Source: Cyrtodaria siliqua (Eukaryota; Mollusca; Bivalvia; Adapedonta; Hiatellidae). From it: DNA of 64,000 bases. The DNA lies in assembly GCA_037043455.1 (NCBI GenBank), contig JAWPHD010003098.1, forward strand, positions 62,001 through 126,000, in the 5' to 3' direction. Shown piece after piece: positions 25,201 to 36,990 of the stretch. Under the pieces are notes generated by a model. It was given only the letters and a program-made list of their open reading frames with translations. It was not told the DNA's origin and did no database searches. Position 1 is the first letter of the stretch. Each line of letters begins with the position of its first letter. A program made the position numbers and the translations under genes.

Positions 25201-28200
25201 GACACTTGCACCAGGAGCAACGACACTGGCCCCAGGGGCAACTACAGTCGCACTAGGAGCAACGACACTGGCAGCAGGAGCAACGACACTGGCACCAGGA
25301 GCAGCAACGACAGTCGCACCAGGAGTAACGACACTTGCACCAGGCGCAACGACAGTGGCACCAGGAGCAGCAACAACTGTCGCACCAGGAGCAACGACAC
25401 TTGCACCAGGCGCAACGACAGTGGCACCAGGAGCAACGACACTGGCACCAGGAGCAACGACAGTCGCACCAGGAGCAACGACACAGGCACCAGGAGCAAC
25501 TACAGGGGCACCAGGAGCAACGACTCTGGCAGCAGGAGCAACGACACTTGCACCAGGAGCAACGACACTGGCACCAGGAGCAGCAACGACAGTCGCACCA
25601 GGAGCAACGACACTTGCACCAGGAGGAACGACAGTGGCAGCAGGAGCAACGACACTTGCACCAGGAGCAACGACACTGGCCCCAGTGGCAACTACAGTCG
25701 CACCAGGAGCAACGACACTGGCAGCAGGAGCAACGACACTGGCACCAGGAGCAGCAACGACAGTCGCACCAGGAGCAACGACACTTGCACCAGGCGCAAC
25801 GACAGTGGCAGCAGGAGCAACGACACTTGCACCAGGAGCAACGACACTGGCCCCAGGGGCAACTACAGTCGCACCAGGAGCAACGACACTGGCACCAGGA
25901 GCAACGACACTGGCACCAGGAGCAGCAACGACAGTCGCACCAGGAGCAACGACACTTGCATCAGGCGCAACGACAGTGGCACCAGGAGCAACGACACTGG
26001 CACCAGGGGCAACGACACTGGCACCAGGAGCAACTACAGGAGCACCAGGAGCAACGACAATCCCATCAGGAGCAACGACACTGGCACCAGGAGCAACGAC
26101 AGTCGCACCAGGAGCAACGACACTGACACCAGGAGCAACGACAGTCGCACCAGGAGCAACGACACTGGCACCAGGAACAACGACACTTGCACCAGGAGCA
26201 ACAACAGTGGCAGCAGGAGCAACGACACTTGCACCAGGCGCAACGACAGTGGCACCAGGAGCAACGACACTGGCACCAGGGGCAACGACACTGGCACTAG
26301 GAGCAACTACAGTCGCACCAGGAGCAACGACACTGGCAGCAGGAGCAACGACACTTGCACCAGGAGCAACGACACTGGCACCAGGAGCAACGACACTGGC
26401 ACCAGGAGCAACTACAGTCGCACCAGGAGCAACGACATTGGCACCAGGAGCAACGACACTGGCACCAGGAGCAACGACACTTGCACCAGGAGCAACGACA
26501 CTGGCACCAGGAGCAGCAACAACAGTCGCACCAGGAGCAACGACACTTGCACCAGGCGCAACGACACTGGCACCAGGAGCAACGACAGTCGCACCAGGAG
26601 CAACGACACTGGCACCAGGGGCAACGACATTGGCACCAGGAGCAACTACAGGGGCAGCAGGAGCAACGACACTTGCACCAGGAGCAACGACAGTGGCACC
26701 AGGAGCAACTACATTCGCACCAGGAGCAACGACACTGGCACCAAGAGCAACGACAGTCGCACCAGGAGCAACGACACCGGCACCAGGAGCAACGACAGTC
26801 GCACCAGGAGCAACGACATTATCACCAGGAGCAACGACAGTCGCAGCAGGAGCAACGACACTGGCAGCAGGAGCAACGACACTTGCACCAGGAGCAACGA
26901 CACTGGCACCAGGAGCAGCAACAACTGTCGCACCAGGAGCAACGACACTTGCACCAGGCGCAACGACAGTGGCACCAGGAGCAACGACACTGGCACCAGG
27001 AGCAACGACAGTCGCACCAGGAGCAACGACACTGGCATCAGGAGCAACTACAGGGGCACCAGGAGCAACGACACTGGCAGCAGGAGCAACGACACTTGCA
27101 CCAGGAGCAACGACACTGGCACCAGGAGCAGCAACGACAGTCGCACCAGGAGCAACGACACTTGCACCAGGAGAAACGACAGTGGCAGCAGGAGCAACGA
27201 CACTTGCACCAGGAGCAACGACACTGGCCCCAGGGGCAACTACAGTCGCACCAGAAGCAACGACACTGGCAGCAGGAGCAACGACACTGGCAGCAGGAGC
27301 AGCAACGACAGTCGCACCAGGAGCAACGACACTTGCACCAGGCGCAACGACAGTGGCAGCAGGAGCAACGACACTTGCACCAGGAGCAACGACACTGGCC
27401 CCAGGGGCAACTACAGTCGCACCAGGAGCAACGACACTGGCAGCAGGAGCAACGACACTGGCACCAGGAGCAGCAACGACAGTCGCACCAGGAGTAACGA
27501 CACTTGCACCAGGCGCAACGACAGTGGCACCAGGAGCAGCAACAACTGTCGCACCAGGAGCAACGACACTTGCACCAGGCGCAACGACAGTGGCACCAGG
27601 AGCAACGGCACTGGCACCAGGAGCAACGACAGTCGCACCAGAAGCAACGACACAGGCACCAGGAGCAACTACAGGGGCACCAGGAGCAACGACTCTGGCA
27701 GCAGGAGCAACGACACTTGCACCAGGAGCAGCAACGACAGTCGCACCAGGAGCAACGACACTTGCACCAGGAGGAACGACAGTGGCAGCAGGAGCAACGA
27801 CACTTGCACCAGGAGCAACGACACTGGCCCCAGGGGCAACTACAGTCGCACCAGGAGCAACGACACTGGAAGCAGGAGCAACGACACTGGCACCAGGAGC
27901 AGCAACGACAGTCGGACCAGGAGCAACGACACTTGCACCAGGCGCAACGACAGTGGCAGCAGGAGCAACGACACTTGCACCAGGAGCAACGACACTGGCC
28001 CCAGTGGCAACTACAGTCGCACCAGGAGCAACGACACTGGCACCAGGAGCAGCAACGACAGTCGCACCAGGAGCAACGACACTTGCATCAGGCGCAACGA
28101 CAGTGGCACCAGGAGCAACGACACTGGCACCAGGGGCAACGACACTGGCACCAGGAGCAACTACAGTCGCACCAGGAGCAACGACACTGGCAGCAGGAGC

Positions 28201-31200
28201 AACGACACTAGCACCAGGAACAACGACACTGGCACCAGGAGCAACGACACTGGCACCAGGAGCAACTACAGTCGCACCAGGAGCAACGACACTGGCCCCA
28301 GGGGCAACTACAGTCGCACCAGGAGCAACGACACTGGCAGCAGGAGCAACGACACTGGCACCAGGAGCAGCAACGACACTTGCACCAGGCGCAACGACAC
28401 TGGCACCAGGAGCAGCAACGACAGTCGCACCAGGAGCAACGACACTTGCACCAGGAGGAACGACAGTGGCAGCAGGAGCAACGACACTTGCACCAGGAGC
28501 AACGACACTGGCCCCAGGGGCAACTACAGTCGCACCAGAAGCAACGACACTGGCAGCAGGAGCAACGACACTGGCACCAGGAGCAGCAACGACAGTCGCA
28601 CCAGGAGCAACGACACTTGCACCAGGCGCAACGACAGTGGCAGCAGGAGCAACGACACTTGCACCAGGAGCAACGACACTGGCCCCAGGGGCAACTACAG
28701 TCGCACCAGGAGCAACGACACTGGCAGCAGGAGCAACGACACTGGCACCAGGAGCAGCAACGACAGTCGCACCAGGAGTAACGACACTTGCACCAGGCGC
28801 AACGACAGTGGCACCAGGAGCAGCAACAACTGTCGCACCAGGAGCAACGACACTTGCACCAGGCGCAACGACAGTGGCACCAGGAGCAACGACACTGGCA
28901 CCAGGAGCAACGACAGTCGCACCAGGAGCAACGACACAGGCACCAGGAGCAACTACAGGGGCACCAGGAGCAACGACTCTGGCAGCAGGAGCAACGACAC
29001 TTGCACCAGGAGCAACGACACTGGCACCAGGAGCAGCAACGACAGTCGCACCAGGAGCAACGACACTTACACCAGGAGGAACGACAGTGGCAGCAGGAGC
29101 AACGACACTTGCACCAGGAGCAACGACACTGGCCCCAGGGGCAACTACAGTCGCACCAGGAGCAACGACACTGGCAGCAGGAGCAACGACACTGGCACCA
29201 GGAGCAGCAACGACAGTCGCACCAGGAGCAACGACACTTGCACCAGGCGCAACGACAGTGGCAGCAGGAGCAACGACACTTGCACCAGGAGCAACGACAC
29301 TGGCCCCAGGGGCAACTACAGTCGCACCAGGAGCAACGACACTGGCACCAGGAACAACGACACTGGCACCAGGAGCAGCAACGACAGTCGCACCAGGAGC
29401 AACGACACTTGCACCAGGCGCAACGACAGTGGCACCAGGAGCAACGACACTGGCACCAGGGGCAACGACACTGGCACCAGGAGCAACTACAGGAGCACCT
29501 GGAGCAACGACAATCTCATCAGGAGCAACGACACTGGCACCAGGAGCAACGACAGTCGCACCAGGAGCAACGACACTGGCACAAGCAGCAACGACAGTCG
29601 CACCAGGAGCAACGACACTGGCAGCAGGAGCAACGACACTTGCACCAGGAGCAACAACAGTGGCAGCAGGAGCAACGATACTTGAACCAGGCGCAACGAC
29701 AGTGGCACCAGGAGCAACGACACTGGCACCAGGGGCAACGACACTGGCACCAGGAGCAACTACAGTCGCACCAGGAGCAACGACACTGGCAGCAGGAGCA
29801 ACGACACTTGCACCAGGAGCAACGACACTGGCACCAGGAGCAACGACACTGGCACCAGGAGCAACTACAGTCGCACCAGGAGCAACGACACTGGCCCCAG
29901 GGGCAACTACAGTCGCACCAGGAGCAACGACACTGGCAGCAGGAGCAACGACACTGGCACCAGGAGCAGCAACGACACTTGCACCAGGAGCAACGACACT
30001 TGCACCAGGAGCAACGACACTGGCACCAGGAGCAACGACACTGGCACCAGGAGCAACTACAGTCGCACCAGGAGCAACGACACTGGCCCCAGGGGCAACT
30101 ACAGTCGCACCAGGAGCAACGACACTGGCAGCAGGAGCAACGACACTGGCACCAGGAGCAGCAACGACACTTGCACCAGGAGCAACGACACTGGCACCAG
30201 GAGCAGCAACGACAGTCGCACCAGGAGCAACGACACTTGCACCAGGAGGAACGACAGTGGCAGCAGGGGCAACGACACTTGCACCAGGAGCAACGACACT
30301 GGCCCCAGGGGCAACTACAGTCGCACCAGAAGCAACGACACTGGCACCAGGAGCAACGACACTGGCACCAGGAGCAGCAACGACAGTCGCACCAGGAGCA
30401 ACGACACTTGCACCAGGCGCAACGACAGTGGCAGCAGGAGCAACGACACTTGCACCAGGAGCAACGACACTGGCCCCAGGGGCAACTACAGTCGCACCAG
30501 GAGCAACGACACTGGCAGCAGGAGCAACGACACTGGCACCAGGAGCAGCAACGACAGTCGCACCAGGAGTAACGACACTTGCACCAGGCGCAACGACAGT
30601 GGCACCAGGAGCAGCAACAACTGTCGCACCAGGAGCAACGACACTTGCACCAGGCGCAACGACAGTGGCACCAGGAGCAACGACACTGGCACCAGGAGCA
30701 ACGACAATCGCACCAGGAGCAACGACACAGGCACCAGGAGCAACTACAGGGGCACCAGTAGCAACGACTCTGGCAGCAGGAGCAACGACACTTGCACCAG
30801 GAGCAACGACACTGGCACCAGGAGCAGCAACGACAGTCGCACCAGGAGCAACGACACTTGCACCAGGAGCAACGACAGTGGCAGCAGGAGCAACGACACT
30901 TGCACCAGGAGCAACGACACTGGCCCCAGGGGCAACTACAGTCGCACCAGGAGCAACGACACTGGCAGCAGGAGCAACGACACTGGCACCAGGAGCAGCA
31001 ACGACAGTCGCACCAGGAGCAACGACACTTGCACCAGGCGCAACGACAGTGGCAGCAGGAGCAACGACACTTGCACCAGGAGCAACAACACTGGCCCCAG
31101 GGGCAACTACAGTCGCACCAGGAGCAACGACACTGGCACCAGGAGCAACGACACTGGCACCAGGAGCAGCAACGACAGTCGCACCAGGAGCAACGACACT

Positions 31201-34200
31201 TGCACCAGGCGCAACGACAGTGGCACCAGGAGCAACGACACTGGCACCAGGGGCAACGACACTGGCACCAGGAGCAACTACAGGAGCACCAGGAGCAACG
31301 ACAATCGCATCAGGAGCAACGACACTGGCACCAGGAGCAACGACAGTCGCACCAGGAGCAACGACACTGGCACCAGGAGCAACGACAGTCGCACCAGGAG
31401 CAACGACACTGGCAGCAGGAGCAACGACACTTGCACCAGGAGCAACAACAGTGGCAGCAGGAGCAACGACACTTGCACCAGGAGCAACGACAGTGGCAGC
31501 AGGAGCAACGACACTTGCACCAGGAGCAACGACACTGGCCCCAGGGGCAACTACAGTCGCACCAGGAGCAACGACACTTGCACCAGGAGCAACGACACTG
31601 GCACCAGGAGCAACTACAGTCGCACCAGGAGCAACGACACTGGCAGCAGGAGCAACGACACTTGCACCAGGAGCAACGACACTGGCACCAGGAGCAGCAA
31701 CAACTGTCGCACCAGGAGCAACGACACTTGCACCAGGCGCAACGACAGTGGCACCAGGAGCAACGACACTGGCACCAGGAGCAACGACAGTCGCACCAAG
31801 AGCAACGACACTAGCACCAGGAGCAACTACAGGGGCACCAGGAGCAACTACACTGGCAGCAGGAGCAACGACACTTGCACCAGGAGCAACGACACTGGCA
31901 CCAGGAGCAGCAACGACAGTCGCACCAGGAGCAACGACACTTGCACCAGGAGCAACGACAGTGGCAGCAGGAGCAACGACACTTGCACCAGGAGCAACGA
32001 CACTGGCCCCAGGGGCAACTACAGTCGCACCAGGAGCAACGACACTGGCAGCAGGAGCAACGACACTGGCACCAGGAACAGCAACGACAGTCGCACCAGG
32101 AGCAACGACACTTGCACCAGGCGCAACGACAGTGGCAGCAGGAGCAACGACACTTGCACCAGGAGCAACGACACTGGCCGCAGGGGCAACTACAGTCGCA
32201 CCTGGAGCAACGACACTGGCAGCAGGAGCAACGACACTGGCACCAGGAGCAGCAACGACAGTCGCACCAGGAGCAACGACACTTGCACCAGGCGCAACGA
32301 CAGTGGCACCAGGAGCAACGACACTGGCACCAGGAGCAACGACACTGGCACCAGGAGCAACTACAGTCGCACCAGGAGCAACGACACTGGCAGCAGGAGC
32401 AACGACACTTGCACCAGGAGCAACGACAGTCGCACCAGGAGCAACGACAGTCGCACCAGGAGCAACGACACTGGCAGCAGGAGCAACGACACTTGCTCCA
32501 GGAGCAACGACACTGACACCAGGAGCAGCAACGACAGTCGCACCAGGAGCAACGACACTTGCACCAGGAGCAACGACAGTGGCAGCAGGAGCAACGACAC
32601 TTGCACCAGGAGCAACGACACTGGCCCCAGGGGCAACTACACTTGCACCAGGAGCAACGACACTGGCACCAGGAGCAGCAACGACAGTCGCACCAGGAGC
32701 AACGACACTTGCACCAGGAGCAACGACAGTGGCACCAGGAGCAACTACAGGGGCACCAGAAGCAACGACACTGGCACCAGGAGCAACGACAGTCGCAGCA
32801 GGAGCAACGACACTGGCACCAGGAGCAACTACAGGGGCAGCAGGAGCAACGACAGTCGCACCAGGAGCAACGACACTGGCACCAGGAGCAACGACAGTCG
32901 CAGCAGGAGCAACGGCACTGGCACCAGGAGCAACGACACTTGCACCAGGAGCAACGACACTTGTACCAGGAGCAACGACATTGGCACCAGGAGCAACGAC
33001 ACTGGCACCAGGAGCAACTACAGTCGCACCAGGAGCAACGACACTGGCAGCAGGAGCAACGACACTTGCACCAGGAGCAACGACACTGGCACCAGGAGCA
33101 ACTACAGTCGCACCAGGAGCAACGACACTTGCACCAGGAGCAACGACAGTGGCACCAGGAGCAACGATACTTGCACCAGGAGCAACGACACTGGCCCCAG
33201 GGGCAACTACAGTCGCACCAGGAGCAACGACACTGGCAGCAGGAGCAACGACACTGGCACCAGGAGCAGCAACGACAGTCGCACCAGGAGCAACGACACT
33301 GGCAGCAGCAGCAACGACACTTGCACCAGGAGCAACGACACTGGCACCAGGAGCAACGACACTGGCACCAGGAGCAGCAACGACAGTCGCACCAGGAGCA
33401 ACGACACTTGCACCAGGCGCAACGACAGTGGCACCAGGAGCAACGACACTGGCACCAGGAGCAACGACACTGGCACCAGGAGCAACTACAGTCGCACCAG
33501 GAGCAACGACACTGGCAGCAGGAGCAACGACACTTGCACCAGGAGCAACGACAGTCGCACCAGGAGCAACGACAGTCGCACCAGGAGCAACGACACTGGC
33601 AGCAGGAGCAACGACACTTGCTCCAGGAGCAACGACACTGACACCAGGAGCAGCAACGACAGTCGCACCAGGAGCAACGACACTTGCACCAGGAGCAACG
33701 ACAGTGGCAGCAGGAGCAACGACACTTGCACCAGGAGCAACGACACTGGCCCCAGGGGCAACTACACTTGCACCAGGAGCAACGACAATGGCACCAGGAG
33801 CAGCAACGACAGTCGCACCAGGAGAAACGACACTTGCACCAGGAGCAACGACAGTGGCACCAGGAGCAACTACAGGGGCACCAGAAGCAACGACACTGGC
33901 ACCAGGAGCAACGACAGTCGCAGCAGGAGCAACGACACTGGCACCAGGAGCAACTACAGGGGCAGCAGGAGCAACGACAGTCGCACCAGGAGCAACGACA
34001 CTGGCACCAGGAGCAACGACAGTCGCACCAGGAGCAACGACACTGGCACCAGGAGCAACGACACTTGCACCAGGAGCAACGACACTGGCACCAGGAGCAG
34101 CAACGACAGTCGCACCAGGAGCAACGACACTTGTACCAGGAGCAACGACATTGGCACCAGGAGCAACGACACTGGCACCAGGAGCAACTACAGTCGCACC

Positions 34201-34853
34201 AGGAGCAACGACACTGGCAGCAGGAGCAACGACACTTGCACCAGGAGCAACGACACTGGCACCAGGAGCAACTACAGTCGCACCAGGAGCAACGACACTT
34301 GCACCAGGAGCAACGACAGTGGCACCAGGAGCAACGACACTTGCACCAGGAGCAACGACACTGGCCCCAGGGGCAACTACAGTCGCACCAGGAGCAACGA
34401 CACTGGCAGCAGGAGCAACGACACTGGCACCAGGAGCAGCAACGACAGTCGCACCAGGAGCAACGACACTGGCAGCAGCAGCAACGACACTTGCACCAGG
34501 AGCAACGACACTGGCACCAGGAGCAACGACACTGGCACCAGGAGCAGCAACGACAGTCGCACCAGGAGCAACGACACTTGCACCAGGAGCAACGACACTG
34601 GCAGCAGGAGCAACGACAGTCGCACCAGGAGCAACGACACTGGCAGCAGGAGCAACGACACTTGCACCAGGAGCGACGACACTTGCACCAGGAGCAGCAA
34701 CGACAGTGGCACCAGGAGGAGCAACGACACTTGCACCAGGAGTAACTACAGCAGCACCAGGAGTAACGACAGTGGCACCAGGAGTAACGACAGCTGCACC
34801 AGGAGTAACAACAGCTGCAGTGGGGTCTACCACGCTGTTGTCTACGATACCAG
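19299..34853 (+). CDS. Giant mucin-like repeat protein, exon D (15,555 nt, heptad repeats)
   Basis: A single uninterrupted exon of exactly 5,185 codons, symmetric for phase (1-1). The acceptor is TTATTATTCAG (19,298); the first codon completes as GAA and the repeats begin [10 protein letters not shown]. Nearly every residue lies in heptads GATT-X-AP or GATT-X-AA, with GAATTVAP octads and rare substitutions ([19 protein letters not shown]). Position 5 alternates Leu, Val, Gly and Gln. It is Thr- and Pro-rich with regular Pro-Gly turns, as expected for an extended O-glycosylated stalk. The last heptads drift to GVTTAAP, then a short unique tail, [10 protein letters not shown]. The donor CAG|GTATAAGT at 34,854 would end the exon; otherwise translation stops at 34,868-34,870. 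The frame starting at 19,112 upstream is intron sequence. No frameshift or stop is found in 15.5 kb, which argues for selection on the protein. Confidence 0.85.
19301..34810 (+). repeat. 21-bp coding tandem array 2 with higher-order segments
   Basis: Roughly 720 units of 21 bp, with interspersed 24-bp units. A 258-bp segment whose translations are nearly identical starts at 21,804, 23,088, 25,242, 27,411, 28,695 and 30,486, giving spacings of 1284, 2154, 2169, 1284 and 1791 bp. Another segment (32,361-32,636) recurs 1125 bp later (33,486-33,761). All spacings are multiples of three. A synonymous ACT for the first Thr is strongly linked to the following GGG (Gly) or GTC (Val), showing that particular unit types were copied as blocks. 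Confidence 0.95.
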
Positions 34854-34878
34854 GTATAAGTCATATCTAAACGAGCTC

Positions 34879-34884
34879 AATAAA
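34879..34884 (+). terminator. Polyadenylation signal AATAAA (alternative gene end 1)
   Basis: AATAAA lies 9 bases after the in-frame TAA at 34,868-34,870. If the donor at 34,854 is skipped, the protein ends STIPGISHI and the mRNA could be cleaved shortly after 34,900. This competes with the spliced ending at 39,588-39,718. Confidence 0.4.
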
Positions 34885-35166
34885 TGCATCCGTTTACCAA
34901 CACGTTATTAACTAAGTTTAATATGCACCAATTTAGTTTTTAGTTTGAAACTCATAATTCAATAAAAGCTATTGATAAATTAATCAAGACAATGCGTCAG
35001 GCTTGTTGAGTCGTTTGAATGAAAATATTGCGGGTTGTTTGTTTATGTGATTTTTGCAACAAGTACCATTCGCATAATACATGATCTTCAGTTGACTTTT
35101 ACAAGGTGGAAAATCATGCCATTTTGATGGACCCTGTGTATTATGAACAACGTTAAAACGAGCGCT

Positions 35167-35603
35167 GACATAATGTCAAACAAGATTTAGTACTGCCAGT
35201 TCTGGTAGACATAATGTCAAACAAGATTTTGTACTGCCAGTTCTGGTAGACTTGTGTACATAATGTCAAGCAAGATTTAGTACTGCCAGTTCTGATAGAC
35301 TTGTGTGGTTGACATAATGTCAAACAAGATTTAGTACTGCCAGTTCTGGTAGACATAATGTCGAACAAGATTTTGTACTGCCAGTTCTGGTAGACTTGTG
35401 TACATAATGTCAAACAAGATTTAGTACTGACAGTTCTGGTAGACTTGTGTGGTTGACATAATGTCAAACAAGATTTAGTACTGCCAGTTCTGGTAAACTT
35501 GTGTACATAATGTCAAACAAGATTTAGTACTGCCAGTTCTGGTAGACTTGTGTGGTTGACATAATATCAAACAAGATTTAGTACTGCCAGTTCTGGTAGA
35601 CTT
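35167..35603 (+). repeat. Tandem repeat, nine units of about 41-54 bp
   Basis: Units share GACATAATGTCAAACAAGAT, then TTAGTACTGCCAGTTCTGGT and AGA. Some are followed directly by the next unit (41 bp), some by CTTGTGTA, others by CTTGTGTGGTTGA. Starts lie near 35,167, 35,208, 35,258, 35,311, 35,352, 35,402, 35,455, 35,504 and 35,558. Short, medium and long units alternate, which suggests a composite repeat amplified in blocks. No coding significance. Confidence 0.9.
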
Positions 35604-35686
35604 TGGAAAAAAGGGCTAGAGAATTAGCTAGAGAAATCAGATCGTATGGCCATTTGAAGGTTGGTCTCAAGGTGTCGTTTGACGTA

Positions 35687-35905
35687 TCATTTTTAGAACA
35701 ACTTTCAACTATTGTATATTGTGATCGATGCTCAAATATTACGAACACTGCCACTCATATGTATGTTATGAACTATCACGTTTGTGTTTTTATGTATGTT
35801 ATGAAGTATCACAGTTGTCTTTTTAGAACAACCTTCAACTATTGTATATATGTGATCGATGCTCAAATATTACGAACATACTGCCATTAATGTGTATGCT
35901 ATGAA
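35687..35905 (+). repeat. Two-copy tandem repeat, 133-bp offset
   Basis: TTTTTAGAACAAC, TTTCAACTATTGTATAT, GTGATCGATGCTCAAATATT and ACGAACA occur at 35,687 and again at 35,820. The second copy has a few substitutions and an AT insertion. It lies directly after the nine-unit array. Confidence 0.8.
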
Positions 35906-36039
35906 CGTTTGTATTATTGTGGTTTAAGTTTATTATATTATACTATATATTTCTAGTTATCCCCATGTGTTACAAAACCTCTAAATCCTGCAGCCAGTCA
36001 TACCAAATCATACATCCCGCCGCTTACGTTTAAATAGTG

Positions 36040-36325
36040 GATTCGACGGAAATGTTTGCAGATTTCTTGAAAGAAATCAGACTTTATAAATCATTATAAT
36101 ATGTTCTTATATATATTTACTTGTTTATACACCCGTTGACGGGCATTTATTGATTTACATATATACATAGTTTATATTATTACCATATCATCCCTTATTT
36201 GTAAATGGTTTTATCTTTATATATGTACAATAATTTTTCATTCCTCATTTCTTCATCTTTCATCAGTTTTTGCGCACAAAATGACCTATTTATGTGTCGA
36301 CGTGCCGTAAAACACCATTCATTCA
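36040..36325 (+). mobile_element. 5'-truncated LINE 3' end with CATT tail
   Basis: Begins within the end of the LINE coding frame (AGATTTCTTGAAAGAAATCA, shared with 36,728), continues through a 3' UTR containing CACCCGTTGACGGGCATT, and ends GTGTCGACGTGCCGTAAAAC followed by (CATT)n. A further tail piece (36,351-36,408) is flanked by the repeat CAAGCCGCTTGGGA on both sides (about 36,336 and 36,411). Confidence 0.7.
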
Positions 36326-36427
36326 TTCATTATTGGCAAGCCGCTTGGGATTTTATGTGTCGATTGTTTGTGTCGACGGGTCGTAAAACACCATTCATTC
36401 ATTCATGCTTGACAAGCCGCTTGGGAA

Positions 36428-36990
36428 TTGTCCGTGAACAATAAACTCCATCCAATTAAACCGTTACTCGGAGAATGGCGTTCTTCTAGTAGACCCATTC
36501 GTCGAGAAAAAATTGTCCTAGCCCGGTGCAGGATACGGCATACACGTTATACTCATTCATATTTATTACAAGTTGAGCAATTACCAAAATGTATACCCTG
36601 TTTTGCACCGTTAACGGTCAAACATATATTGTTGGAATGTGTAGACATTGTGCCTATGCGGCAAAGGTATCACACAGTTAATACTATGAAAGAGTTATTT
36701 GATACTATAGATTTTAGTTTTGTTTTAGATTTCTTGAAAGAAATCAGACTTTATAAATCATTATAATATGTTCTTATATATATTTACTTGTTTACACACC
36801 CGTTGACGGCCATATACTGATTTATATATATACATAGTTTATATTACTATCATATCATCCCTTATTTGTAAAGAGTTTTATATTGATACATTTACATTCA
36901 TTTTAATTACTACTTGATTTCTTCATCTTTCATCAGTTGTTGCGTCCAATGTGTCGACGTGCCGTAAAACACCATTCATTCATTCATTCC
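36428..36990 (+). pseudogene. Fragment of a LINE ORF (C-terminal zinc-knuckle region) plus 3' UTR
   Basis: The frame to the stop at 36,764-36,766 gives about 110 residues resembling the end of an ORF2 of I/Jockey-type non-LTR retrotransposons: an Arg-rich CRIRHTRYTHSYLL segment (family knowledge: RNase H end or linker), then a Cys-His knuckle C-x2-C-x7-H-x4-C (CIPCFAPLTVKHILLEC). The 3' UTR matches the copies at 36,040 and 47,855 and ends in (CATT)n near 36,985. The reverse transcriptase and endonuclease parts are absent, so this is a dead 5'-truncated copy. The upstream ATG in the frame is not meaningful. The clade name is an inference from motif order. Confidence 0.7.

Noticed and set aside
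19282..29685. A 3,467-codon frame on + ([15 protein letters not shown] repeats)
   Set aside because: Shadow frame of the same array. It ends at a TGA within the array, while the GATTLAP frame continues to the exon end.
19291..34833. A 5,180-codon open frame on the - strand ([18 protein letters not shown] repeats)
   Set aside because: It is the exact complement of the heptad array. The unit lacks any stop in several frames, so the antisense is open by construction. No splice context or independent start supports it, whereas the + frame joins cleanly to exon C.
1..34870. Antifreeze glycoprotein (Ala-Ala-Thr repeats)
   Set aside because: Thr/Ala content is similar, but the period is seven with Pro and Leu/Val, not three, and there are no protease-cleavable spacers.
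35167..35603. CRISPR-like array
   Set aside because: Units are directly adjacent with variable linkers from a small set, not unique spacers. The DNA is eukaryotic with introns and retroelements.
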